Shown: piece after piece, positions 19,896 to 28,676 of the stretch
Layout: each line of letters begins with the position of its first letter
Position numbering within the stretch: the stretch's first letter is position 1
NCBI GenBank assembly: GCA_945833885.1
Contig: CAMAFY010000012.1
Location: 1-64,000 of the forward strand
From: an uncultured Bacteroidales bacterium
GTDB taxonomy: Bacteria; Bacteroidota; Bacteroidia; Bacteroidales; Bacteroidaceae
Direction: 5' to 3'
Length of the DNA stretch: 64,000 nt
Translations under genes and position numbers: made by a program
Notes under the pieces: generated by a model
What the model saw: the letters and a program-made list of their open reading frames with translations, nothing else
Database searches by the model: none
Told to the model about the DNA's origin: nothing

Positions 19896-21869
19896 ATGAC
19901 GGGAAAACTAAGGATAGAATCCAACGAATTTTCATATTCCGACGAGAAATTCGCCGATATACAACTTCTCCGTTACCGTGTCGAGGGTTTCGAATTCCTC
20001 AGCCTGCGGCAGAAGACCCTTATCTATCATCTTTCGGAAGCCGCACTTGCAGGGCGCGACATCCTTTATGACCAGAACGGTGCCCGCAATCTCGCCCTGC
20101 GCCGGTTGCTCGAGGCGCTCTATATGGCGCTCAAATCCGACGGCGTCGCCGGGGTGGAAGGCGCGGAAGTCCGTGAACGTGAGGCCTTTGCGGAGTACAT
20201 GAAGCGGTTTTGGTTCTCACATGGACCGCACCATCACTACGCTTGCATGAAATTCCTTCCCGGATGCTCCAGGGAATGGATGGAGGATGCCCTCCGCCGT
20301 TACGGCATTTCCTATGACCGTCCGTTGGTGGACTACATCTTCGATGCCGCTGCCGACGCCTGCCGGTGCAACCAACGTGATGGCGAGGACCTGCTGCTCA
20401 CTTCCTCCAACAACTATTATGCCGACGGAATCACCCAGCGTGAGGCGGAAGACTTCTATGCCCGTCAGCGCGCCGCCCTCACCACACCGCCGGAATGTCC
20501 GCCTCAGATAGGTCTGAACAGCCGCCTCGAACGCGGCGATGACGGAACATTGCGGGAGAATGTGTGCCGGATCGGCGGGCTCTATGGTGCCGCCATCCGC
20601 AGGATTGTCCGGCATCTTGAAGATGCCTTGCCGTATGCCGAGAGCGACAGTCAGCGGCAGGTCATCCGTCTGCTCATAGACTTCTATACCACAGGTTCCC
20701 TGTTGACCTTCGACGAATACTCCATCGCGTGGCTCGAAGATACGGAAAGCCAGGTGGATTTCGTCAACGGATTCACCGAAACCTATGGTGATCCTTTGGG
20801 ATTCAAGGGCAGTTGGGAGAGCATCGTCAACTTCCGTGACGAGGAAGCCACGCGCCGTACGCGCATTCTTGCCGACAATGCCCAGTGGTTTGAGGACCAC
20901 AGTCCCATCGATGCGCGGTTCCGCAAGTCCGTATGCCGCGGCATCAGTGCCAAAGTCATCCAAGCCGCCATCATCGCAGGCGACCTTTATCCCTCCACAG
21001 CCATCGGCATCAATCTTCCGAACAGCGATTGGGTGCGTCGCGACCACGGCTCGAAGAGCGTGACAATCGGCAATTTCACCGATGCTTACAACTGTGCTTC
21101 CCAGGGCAGCGGCATGCTCGAGGAGTTCGTCATCGACGATGTCACCCGCCAGATGATCCGCACTTACGGTCCTGTCGGCGACAATCTCCATACCGATCTC
21201 CACGAATGTCTTGGCCACGGTTCCGGACAACTCCTTCCGGGAGTCAGCGCCGATGCCCTCAAAGCCCACGCATCCACCATCGAGGAGGCCCGTGCCGACC
21301 TTTTCGCACTCTACTATATGGGGTCCGGAAAGTTGGTGGAACTGGGGCTGCTCCCCGATGCCGAGGCTTACAAAAGCCAGTACTACACCTACCTCATGAA
21401 CGGTGCCCTCACCCAACTTGTTCGCATCTCGCGCGGTGCTACCATCGAGGAGGCGCACATGCGTAACCGTGCCCTTATAGCACATTGGGTGCTGGAACAC
21501 GCGACGGAAAGGGAGGCGGAAATCGTGAACATCGGCAATAAAACCTATTTGCGCGTCAATGATTACGCGGGACTTCAACGCCTTTTCGGTCGTCTGCTTG
21601 CCGAGGTGCAGCGCATCCGCAGCGAGGGCGACTACGAAGCGGCACGAAATCTGGTGGAAACCTACGGGGTTGCCATCGATGATGCCCTTCATGCCGAGGT
21701 CTTGGACCGCTATCGCCGCCTGAATCTCCGGCCTTACAAAGGATTCATCAATCCTTCTTACCATGCCGTGCGCAACGCTGAGGGCGGAATCACCGACGTC
21801 ACCGTTTCCTATACCGAAGCCTTCGACGAGCAGTGCCTGCGCTACAGCCGCGAATACAGCACGCTTTGA
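19896..21869 (+). CDS. Dipeptidyl peptidase III (peptidase M49)
   Basis: M49 motif HECLGHGSGQ and downstream EEARADLFALYY. Confidence 0.93.
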   Translation: MTGKLRIESNEFSYSDEKFADIQLLRYRVEGFEFLSLRQKTLIYHLSEAALAGRDILYDQNGARNLALRRLLEALYMALKSDGVAGVEGAEVREREAFAEYMKRFWFSHGPHHHYACMKFLPGCSREWMEDALRRYGISYDRPLVDYIFDAAADACRCNQRDGEDLLLTSSNNYYADGITQREAEDFYARQRAALTTPPECPPQIGLNSRLERGDDGTLRENVCRIGGLYGAAIRRIVRHLEDALPYAESDSQRQVIRLLIDFYTTGSLLTFDEYSIAWLEDTESQVDFVNGFTETYGDPLGFKGSWESIVNFRDEEATRRTRILADNAQWFEDHSPIDARFRKSVCRGISAKVIQAAIIAGDLYPSTAIGINLPNSDWVRRDHGSKSVTIGNFTDAYNCASQGSGMLEEFVIDDVTRQMIRTYGPVGDNLHTDLHECLGHGSGQLLPGVSADALKAHASTIEEARADLFALYYMGSGKLVELGLLPDAEAYKSQYYTYLMNGALTQLVRISRGATIEEAHMRNRALIAHWVLEHATEREAEIVNIGNKTYLRVNDYAGLQRLFGRLLAEVQRIRSEGDYEAARNLVETYGVAIDDALHAEVLDRYRRLNLRPYKGFINPSYHAVRNAEGGITDVTVSYTEAFDEQCLRYSREYSTL

Positions 21870-22087
21870 GGGCGTGACGGCTGATGCCGATGCACCAGTC
21901 TCAGGTGAAACCATCGCGAATCGCCGTTATCCCCGGGCGGATTTCGCCATCGGTATGAATGCGGATGGCGTGCCATGTGGCTGGATGACATGGAGTGGCC
22001 TGATGCTGTCAATTGGTCTTGCCGGATGTCGTGTCTGTCCCTATGCGGGAAAAGGCCCGCAGGCTGACAAAACGTAATCTGAGTAAT

Positions 22088-22130
22088 TACCACAGGACCT
22101 GACGATTGTAATTTGTAGAACCTACCTTAA
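22088..22130 (-). repeat. Copy of the dispersed GTAGGTT... intergenic motif
   Basis: TACCACAGGACCTGACGATTGTAATTTGTAGAACCTACCTTAA; matches both ends of the 52045-52087 copy. Confidence 0.55.
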
Positions 22131-22152
22131 TTTCGCACATTTGCAAAAAAAT

Positions 22153-22581
22153 ATGGCGCAAACAGAAGCCAGAATAGATAAATGGTTGTGGGCGGCGCGC
22201 ATCTATAAGACGCGTTCGCTTGCCACCGATGCCTGCAAAAACGGACGTATCACCATCAATGGAGCGCTGGTAAAGCCCTCGCGGACGGTGAAGGCGGGCG
22301 ATACCGTGGGAGTAAGAAAGGCTCCTGTCACCTATTCCTTCCGTGTTCTCCAACCCATAGAGAAGCGTGTCGGGGCAAAACTCCTGCCGGATATTCTGGA
22401 AAACGTCACTCCTTCCGAGCAATATGAAATCCTTGAGATGGCGCGCATCAGTGGTTTCGTCGACCGTGCAAGGGGCACCGGACGTCCTACCAAGAAGGAC
22501 CGCCGCGCCATCGACGACTATGCCGGACAGACACCCCTCTTCTTCGATGACGATTTCGACTTCGATGATGAGGACGAATAG
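22153..22581 (+). CDS. S4-domain RNA-binding protein (Hsp15-like)
   Basis: RIDKWLWAARIYKTRSLATDACKNGRITINGALVKPSRTVKAGD. Confidence 0.9.
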   Translation: MAQTEARIDKWLWAARIYKTRSLATDACKNGRITINGALVKPSRTVKAGDTVGVRKAPVTYSFRVLQPIEKRVGAKLLPDILENVTPSEQYEILEMARISGFVDRARGTGRPTKKDRRAIDDYAGQTPLFFDDDFDFDDEDE

Positions 22582-22764
22582 CCGTTTCCGGCATTCCCTC
22601 CGCCGTCCTTCCGAGGTCGGAAAACCATAGAGGATGCAAGGGATTTCTGTAATGTTTACAGGAAATCCTAAAAGGATTTGACCGGAACAGATGCGGAATC
22701 CGTAATGTTTTCGGCGGATGCCGTGAGAAATTCCCACAACGTTCATGACGCACATCGGTACTGC

Positions 22765-22896
22765 CCGTCCGAAAATCCGAAATGGTCGCTAAGATGACGG
22801 GAGGTAAACGCTAAGATTTCCCGGCAATATCAGTGAAAGGTTCCGGTGCAATCGGCAAGATGCCTCGATGTCAGCGGAAGGTTTTCCGGCGGAAAA
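22765..22896. repeat. 22-bp tandem array, 6 units
   Basis: CCGTCCGAAAATCCGAAATGGT / CGCTAAGATGACGGGAGGTAAA / CGCTAAGATTTCCCGGCAATAT / CAGTGAAAGGTTCCGGTGCAAT / CGGCAAGATGCCTCGATGTCAG / CGGAAGGTTTTCCGGCGGAAAA. Confidence 0.6.
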
Positions 22897-22941
22897 GTCC
22901 TTCCTCGACAAAACAACGAATCACCTAAAACTCAATATACC

Positions 22942-23916
22942 ATGTTCAAATTCAAGGAAGTTATGAAGTCTCCCCTCTGGGGCGGCAAAGACATTGTAGC
23001 CCTCAAGCACATCGAGGGCGTAGATACCATCGGCGAAAGTTGGGAAGTCAGTGGCGTTCCCGGCGACGAAACGCCTGTAGTCGGTGGCGAATATGACGGA
23101 TGGACCCTCCGTCAACTCATCGAAAAGTTTGGTGCCGACTTCGTAGGCAAGAAGAATTTCGAGGTAAACGGCAGCAATTTCCCCCTCCTTATCAAGTTCA
23201 TTTCTGCCGATGATGCCCTTAGCATTCAGGTACATCCCGATGATGCCATGGCACAGCGTGTAGCCGGCAAGCCGTTTGGCAAGACCGAGATGTGGTATCT
23301 CGTGGGCGCACACCCCGGAGCAACGCTTTACAGCGGTTTCAACCGCGACCTTACCGTTGAGGAATACGACAAGGTGATGGCGGAAAACCGTCTGGAGGAC
23401 GTCATGGCACGCTATGAAACCAAGGTGGGCGACTGCTTCTTCATTCCCGCAGGTCAGATCCACAGCATCGGAAAAGGCAACCTTATCATCGAGGTTCAGC
23501 AGAGTTCCGACCTCACATACCGCGTCTACGACTTCAACCGCCGCGATGCCCAGGGCAACCTGCGCCAACTCCATACGGCCGAAGCACGCGAAGCCCTCAA
23601 CTTCAAGAGCAAGGAAGACTACCGGACCCACTACGAAGACCGCGAGAACTGCCGTGTCCTCCTTGAGAGTTGTCCGCAGTTCACCACCTCCGTCTACCAT
23701 CTTACGGAGCCTCTCCGCGCAGATTACACCGAGGTTGACTCCTTCGCCATCCTCATCTGCTACGAAGGACAGGCCGAACTGACCGACTCTGAGGGCAACT
23801 CCACCACGCTGAAGGCCGGCGAGACCGTTCTCTTCCCCGCCACCACCAAGTGGGTCGACATCCGTCCTTTGGGTAGCGAGCGCTTCTCCTGCGTGGAAAC
23901 CTATACGCTCGGTTGA
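22942..23916 (+). CDS. manA: Mannose-6-phosphate isomerase, class I
   Basis: FPLLIKFISADDALSIQVHPDDAMA; GKTEMWYLVGAHPGATLYSGF; FIPAGQIHSIGKG. Confidence 0.92.
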   Translation: MFKFKEVMKSPLWGGKDIVALKHIEGVDTIGESWEVSGVPGDETPVVGGEYDGWTLRQLIEKFGADFVGKKNFEVNGSNFPLLIKFISADDALSIQVHPDDAMAQRVAGKPFGKTEMWYLVGAHPGATLYSGFNRDLTVEEYDKVMAENRLEDVMARYETKVGDCFFIPAGQIHSIGKGNLIIEVQQSSDLTYRVYDFNRRDAQGNLRQLHTAEAREALNFKSKEDYRTHYEDRENCRVLLESCPQFTTSVYHLTEPLRADYTEVDSFAILICYEGQAELTDSEGNSTTLKAGETVLFPATTKWVDIRPLGSERFSCVETYTLG

Positions 23917-24036
23917 TTTTCCACTTCCCTGGCACCGTAGCCGTGCATCCGATGTTGCGCGTCAGGGTGTCCGGAACACCGTCCTGCCGTGTCTCAAGTG
24001 TCATTATTAGATATATGAGTGTCATGGCATGATGTT

Positions 24037-24112
24037 GACAAGTAGGTTTCTACAATCGGTTCAACATAACAGTTATTGTTGTATAGACTGTTTTTGGGGG
24101 AACCTATTTGTC
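24037..24112. repeat. Short inverted-repeat element carrying the GTAGGTTTC motif
   Basis: GACAAGTAGGTT (24037-24048) vs AACCTATTTGTC (24101-24112), 11/12 inverted match. Confidence 0.6.
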
Positions 24113-24120
24113 CATTTCTT

Positions 24121-24188
24121 GCAAAACCTTTCTTCATCATTGTACCGGTATCCTCCGGCGGTTTTGAAGGAAGGTTTTGCTTTTTTTT
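24121..24188 (+). terminator. Rho-independent terminator downstream of manA
   Basis: GCAAAACCTTTCTTCA / TGAAGGAAGGTTTTGC (15/16 plus one G-U), then T8. Confidence 0.8.
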
Positions 24189-24216
24189 GTGCCTTACGGC
24201 CCTACCCGTAAACGCC

Positions 24217-24392
24217 TTTTCCGTCATACTGCCAAAGGCCTCGGACCTTTCTGGCGAAAACCTCCGGAATCTCCAACCGAAACCTCTGGACTTTACGGCA
24301 GATACCTTTGAACTTTACGGCAGAGACCTTTGAACTTTACGGCAAAATGTGCGGAACTTTTATGCGGAAACCTCCGATGTTTTCCGTCCGGC
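24217..24392. repeat. 22-bp tandem array, 8 units
   Basis: TTTTCCGTCATACTGCCAAAGG / CCTCGGACCTTTCTGGCGAAAA / CCTCCGGAATCTCCAACCGAAA / CCTCTGGACTTTACGGCAGATA / CCTTTGAACTTTACGGCAGAGA / CCTTTGAACTTTACGGCAAAAT / GTGCGGAACTTTTATGCGGAAA / CCTCCGATGTTTTCCGTCCGGC. Confidence 0.88.
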
Positions 24393-24633
24393 CTTTCCTG
24401 ATACGGATAAGACGTCTCGTTATAACGAAACAATTCGTTCCCGCCAATATCCCAGGAATGTCCCTCACCCGCTCCTTGTCAGGCACCTTGAAAATCATTG
24501 ATGTTTTCGCATTGGGAGGCGGGAGAATCTGCCCTTCCGCCGTGTCATTCGGTAAAATTTTGCATTCTCGTGAATGTTTTTTACCGTCTCGTGAAGCGTC
24601 CTGTAAGCCGTTTTGCACGGAAATCTTCTCCGG

Positions 24634-24739
24634 GTGTAGGATAATCCTACACCTTTTCCGCCATTCCGCACGCTATCCTACACACGGAAATTCCCAATGT
24701 GTGCTGGCGATTTCTTCAGGAAGTGTAGGATGTGTAGGA
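24634..24739. repeat. Cluster of five TCCTACAC/GTGTAGGA motifs including a 19-bp perfect palindrome
   Basis: GTGTAGGATAATCCTACAC 24634-24652; ATCCTACAC 24675-24683; GTGTAGGATGTGTAGGA 24723-24739. Confidence 0.75.
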
Positions 24740-25130
24740 GAAAATCACGAAAAAAAATACCGGGAGAGGAAATGAAACCTTCACGACATCCGCAAAATGA
24801 TTGAAAAACCATGCTGTTCCCAGCCTGAAAGTGCGGCACTTCGGGGCAGAAGGTTCCGTGCTTTTGATCGCTGAGACTTCTGTAAATCATCATTCGTGAC
24901 GTATTGTCGTTTTGTCCTTTGGCAACCTGAAAACGGGGGATGACGGGTGATGCTATCCCCGGATGCAATGTGGGATGTGGAAAAAATCGCGGAGCGGCGA
25001 AAAAAACATCTGCGGAAAAAGTCTTGAAAAATTGTAACGAAAAAGGGCGCTTCTCAAATAAAAATCGGAAAATGTGGACCTATAAATAAAAAAACGACAC
25101 AAAAATATATGTTGGAATGACAAAAAATGC

Positions 25131-25138
25131 TAAATTTG
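25131..25138 (+). promoter_or_regulatory. Putative -7 element (TAAATTTG) upstream of the SusC gene
   Basis: Exact TAnnTTTG match about 140 bp upstream of the SusC start; the -33 element is weak. Confidence 0.45.
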
Positions 25139-25278
25139 CCCCGAAAAGTTATGAAAAACGTCATTCTCTTGTCATCTTTCTGACACGGATGTTCATGCAT
25201 AATATTGAATATTGTGCATCCGTCTTCAAACTTGCGACAGATATCCAATTAAGATATACCTTAAATATTTCAAAAAAC

Positions 25279-28200
25279 ATGATTAAACGTATCAAGACTG
25301 TCAGCATCATGCTGCTCCTCATGGGTCTTCCCGCAGGTGTAGCATACGCAGAGACTCATCCGATTGAAACAATTGAGATAGTCCAGCAGAGCGGTGCCGC
25401 TACCGGTACTGTAGTCGACGCCACAGGCGAACCCCTCATCGGTGCTTCCGTCATCGTTAAGGGAACCACCAAAGGCGCCATGGTCGACAACGATGGTAAG
25501 TTCTCCATCGCTGGTGTAAAGGCTGGTCAGACCCTTCGCGTTTCCTTCATCGGCTATGTGGCTCAGGAGGTTAAATGGGAAGGTCAACCCCTCAACATTG
25601 TACTCGAAGAGGATAACAATGCTCTCGGTGAGGTCGTTGTAACCGCCATGGGTATCAAGAAGGATGCCAAGAAACTCGGTTACTCCGTATCGACCATCAA
25701 GAGCGACGAACTCACCACTACCGCCAGCCCCAACCTCGGTTCTGCCCTCTATGGTAAGGCTGCCGGTGTACGTATCCAGACTGCTCCTGGTGGTGCTGCC
25801 GGTGCAATCACCATCAATGTGCGTGGTCTCTCATCCATTACTGGTACCAACCAGCCTCTCATCGTCATCGACGGTGTGCCCATTCATAACGGTGATACCA
25901 ACAACTCTGACTACTGGGGAAGCCAGCGTACTCAGAGCAACGGTCTCGCAGATATCAACCCTGAGGACATCGAGAACCTCAGCATTCTTAAGGGTGCTGC
26001 CGCATCTGCCCTTTACGGTTCTGAGGCAGCCAACGGTGTTGTCATGATTACCACCAAGAGTGGTAAGGGCGCAACGGGTGTAGGTGTTGACTTCAATGCC
26101 AGCGTTACCGGTAACTTCGTGGCTTACATGCCTACCTATCAGACCACTTTCGGTCCTGGTACTTTCACCGAGAACCGCCTGAGCAACAGCAACTACGACG
26201 CTGACGGCTTCTATTATCGCAACGACCGCAACGGCAATCGTCAGATGGCTTATGCCGGAACTACGCAGTACTTCGGTCCGCGTTACGACTCCAGCAAGAA
26301 TCTTCTCTACTTCGACGGCACACAGCGTCCCTACGACGTAATCAACGAGAACCCTTGGAGCGAAGTGTTCCGCACCGGTCTCGACCAGCAGTACAACGTG
26401 GGTATCACCAAGGGTAGCGAGAAGGGCAACATGCGTTTCTCCTATACTTACCTCAACAGCCGCCCCAACCAGTATAACTCAAGTTTCAAGAAGCACAACT
26501 TCTCTTTGACAGGTAGTTACAATGTCATCGACAATGTGAAGCTCGATTATACCATGAACTACCTCCATCAGGACGTTAAGAACCGTCCTTATCGTATGGC
26601 CCGTCTGACCTCGAACTTCGGTGGTATGTTCGGTCCTTACGATGATGTCGCTTATCTTCGTGAGCATGCTGTCACCAAGGCCGGCTATATGAACCGCGTG
26701 TACAGCAGTTCGCAGCATGAGAATCCCAGTGAAGGTTGGGAATTCAACCCCAACTGCGAGGCTCTCGTCAGCGAATACTTCTGGAACATCCTCGGCCGCG
26801 AGCAGTATGAAGACTACAACCGCTTGATCGCCAGCGTAACTCCGAGTTGGGAAATCATCAAGGGTCTTACCCTCCGTGGACGCGCTGCTACCGACCTCAC
26901 CTTCGAAGGTATCGAACTCCAGGAACACAACGACAAGGCACTCACCTTCGGTAACTCCGGTTACTACAAGACCCAGAACAACCGTTACTCCATCGTTTAC
27001 GGTGACATCATGTTGATGTTCGACCGTCAGATTACCGAAAACTTCGGTTTGCAGGCAAACGTAGGATGGCAGGGTCGCAACGAGCAGATGAGCAATGTTT
27101 GGGCCAACACCGATGGTGGTCTCACCGTTGAGAACTGGTTCAACCTCAATGCTTCCAAGAACACCGTACGTGGTGGTCAGTCTGTTCAGAACTTCCTCAA
27201 GACCGCATGGCTCGGAACCCTTACCTTCCAGTTCGGACGTTGGGGATTCCTCGAGGGTACCGTACGTCAGGAGAAAATCTCTACCCTTGCAAAGGACAAC
27301 AACAGCTTCTTCTATCCTTCTATCAACGCCAGTGTTCTCCTCAACGAACTCGTAGAGAACTGCCCCACATGGTGGAACTATGGTAAGGCACGTGTCAGCT
27401 ACGGTATCGTAGGTAACGCCCCTGAAATCTATAAGGCTACCCAGGCTTATACCCAGTCTTCCGCTTCCGGTTATGTATACAACGCCATCGGTTCTTCTGT
27501 AGGTAACAACCTCATCAAGCCTGAAAAGAAGTACGAATGGGAGCTCGGTATCGAAGGCAAGTTCCTCGGCAACCGCTTGGGCTTCGAGGCATCTTATTAT
27601 AACGCACGCATTAAGGACCAGATTCTTCAGACCACCATGCCTTACAGTGCCGGTGGTAAGAGCATCCTTATGAACATCGGTGAGCTGCACAACCAAGGTT
27701 TCGAACTCTCGGTTTACGGCACTCCCGTACGTGTAGGTGACTGGAAGTGGGATCTCCGCGCCAACATCGCATGGAACCGCAACGAGGTGACCAAGCTGAA
27801 TGAAGGTGTTGACCACATCGATCACATGAACTGGGATAACGGTTCGCTTTACCTCCGTTCCTACGTAGGTGGCATGATGGGTGACTTCTACTCGCTCGCT
27901 CCCGCAACCGATGAGAACGGTAACTACATCATCAACTCCGATGGTCTCTACAAACTTACCGATGATTGGGTGAAGGTTGGCAACGCTATGCCTAAACTCA
28001 CCGGTGGTTTCGCTACCGACCTCACATGGCGTGAGTGGACCCTCGGCATCTCTCTCGACTTCCGTGTTGGTGGTGCCGTATGGAACCAGCCCTATCAGTA
28101 CATGATGGGTCGTGGTGCCATCAAGGAATCTCTTGAATATCGTGGCGTAGAGAACGGCGGTCTGCTTTACTATGTCAACGATGCCAACGAACTCGTACAC

Positions 28201-28635
28201 ATTGCCAACGTTGCTGATGCACCTGCCGGCAAGAAGGTTTACGACGATGGTATCATCCTTGACGGTGTTCGCGAAGACGGAACCAAGAATACCCAGCTCG
28301 TTTCTGCAGGTAAGTACTACGTTTACACCTACAACTGGGGTGGATACGATCCCTCTGACGTAACTTATTACTCTCATTCTATCTTCGACAACAGCTATGT
28401 CAAGGTTCGTGAAATCACTCTTGGCTACAGCTTCCCGAAGCATCTGATTGAGAAGTTCCACTGCAAGAACCTTTCGCTCAGCGTATTCGCACGTAACCCC
28501 TTCTACATCTACAAGAACCTTCCCATCTTCGATGCCGAGTCTACCGACGCTACAAGCTGGATGCAGCAGTCGTATGTGGGTAACTCTTCAGCGACCACTC
28601 GCTCATTCGGTGCATCGCTCCGCGTAAGCTTCTAA
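25279..28635 (+). CDS. SusC/RagA-family TonB-linked outer-membrane protein
   Basis: GTVVDATGEPLIGASVIVKGT; LGEVVVTAMGIKKDAKKLGYSV; SITGTNQPLIVIDGVPI; SILKGAAASALYGSEAANGVVMITTKSG. Confidence 0.96.
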   Translation: MIKRIKTVSIMLLLMGLPAGVAYAETHPIETIEIVQQSGAATGTVVDATGEPLIGASVIVKGTTKGAMVDNDGKFSIAGVKAGQTLRVSFIGYVAQEVKWEGQPLNIVLEEDNNALGEVVVTAMGIKKDAKKLGYSVSTIKSDELTTTASPNLGSALYGKAAGVRIQTAPGGAAGAITINVRGLSSITGTNQPLIVIDGVPIHNGDTNNSDYWGSQRTQSNGLADINPEDIENLSILKGAAASALYGSEAANGVVMITTKSGKGATGVGVDFNASVTGNFVAYMPTYQTTFGPGTFTENRLSNSNYDADGFYYRNDRNGNRQMAYAGTTQYFGPRYDSSKNLLYFDGTQRPYDVINENPWSEVFRTGLDQQYNVGITKGSEKGNMRFSYTYLNSRPNQYNSSFKKHNFSLTGSYNVIDNVKLDYTMNYLHQDVKNRPYRMARLTSNFGGMFGPYDDVAYLREHAVTKAGYMNRVYSSSQHENPSEGWEFNPNCEALVSEYFWNILGREQYEDYNRLIASVTPSWEIIKGLTLRGRAATDLTFEGIELQEHNDKALTFGNSGYYKTQNNRYSIVYGDIMLMFDRQITENFGLQANVGWQGRNEQMSNVWANTDGGLTVENWFNLNASKNTVRGGQSVQNFLKTAWLGTLTFQFGRWGFLEGTVRQEKISTLAKDNNSFFYPSINASVLLNELVENCPTWWNYGKARVSYGIVGNAPEIYKATQAYTQSSASGYVYNAIGSSVGNNLIKPEKKYEWELGIEGKFLGNRLGFEASYYNARIKDQILQTTMPYSAGGKSILMNIGELHNQGFELSVYGTPVRVGDWKWDLRANIAWNRNEVTKLNEGVDHIDHMNWDNGSLYLRSYVGGMMGDFYSLAPATDENGNYIINSDGLYKLTDDWVKVGNAMPKLTGGFATDLTWREWTLGISLDFRVGGAVWNQPYQYMMGRGAIKESLEYRGVENGGLLYYVNDANELVHIANVADAPAGKKVYDDGIILDGVREDGTKNTQLVSAGKYYVYTYNWGGYDPSDVTYYSHSIFDNSYVKVREITLGYSFPKHLIEKFHCKNLSLSVFARNPFYIYKNLPIFDAESTDATSWMQQSYVGNSSATTRSFGASLRVSF

Positions 28636-28676
28636 TAAGTAAACGTATAAAAACATTCATTCAGATAATTGAAGTT

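Noticed and set aside
20217-21914. 565-aa minus-strand ORF over dipeptidyl peptidase III
   Set aside because: The + strand carries the M49 catalytic motif; the antisense translation is low-complexity and family-less.
22590-22760. Continuation of the 22-bp array upstream of manA
   Set aside because: GTAATGTTT copies here are 53 bp apart, not a multiple of 22, and the other units do not align.
26479-28461. 660-aa minus-strand ORF inside the SusC gene
   Set aside because: Shadow ORF: the + strand frame is an unambiguous SusC protein; long antisense ORFs follow from its biased codon use.
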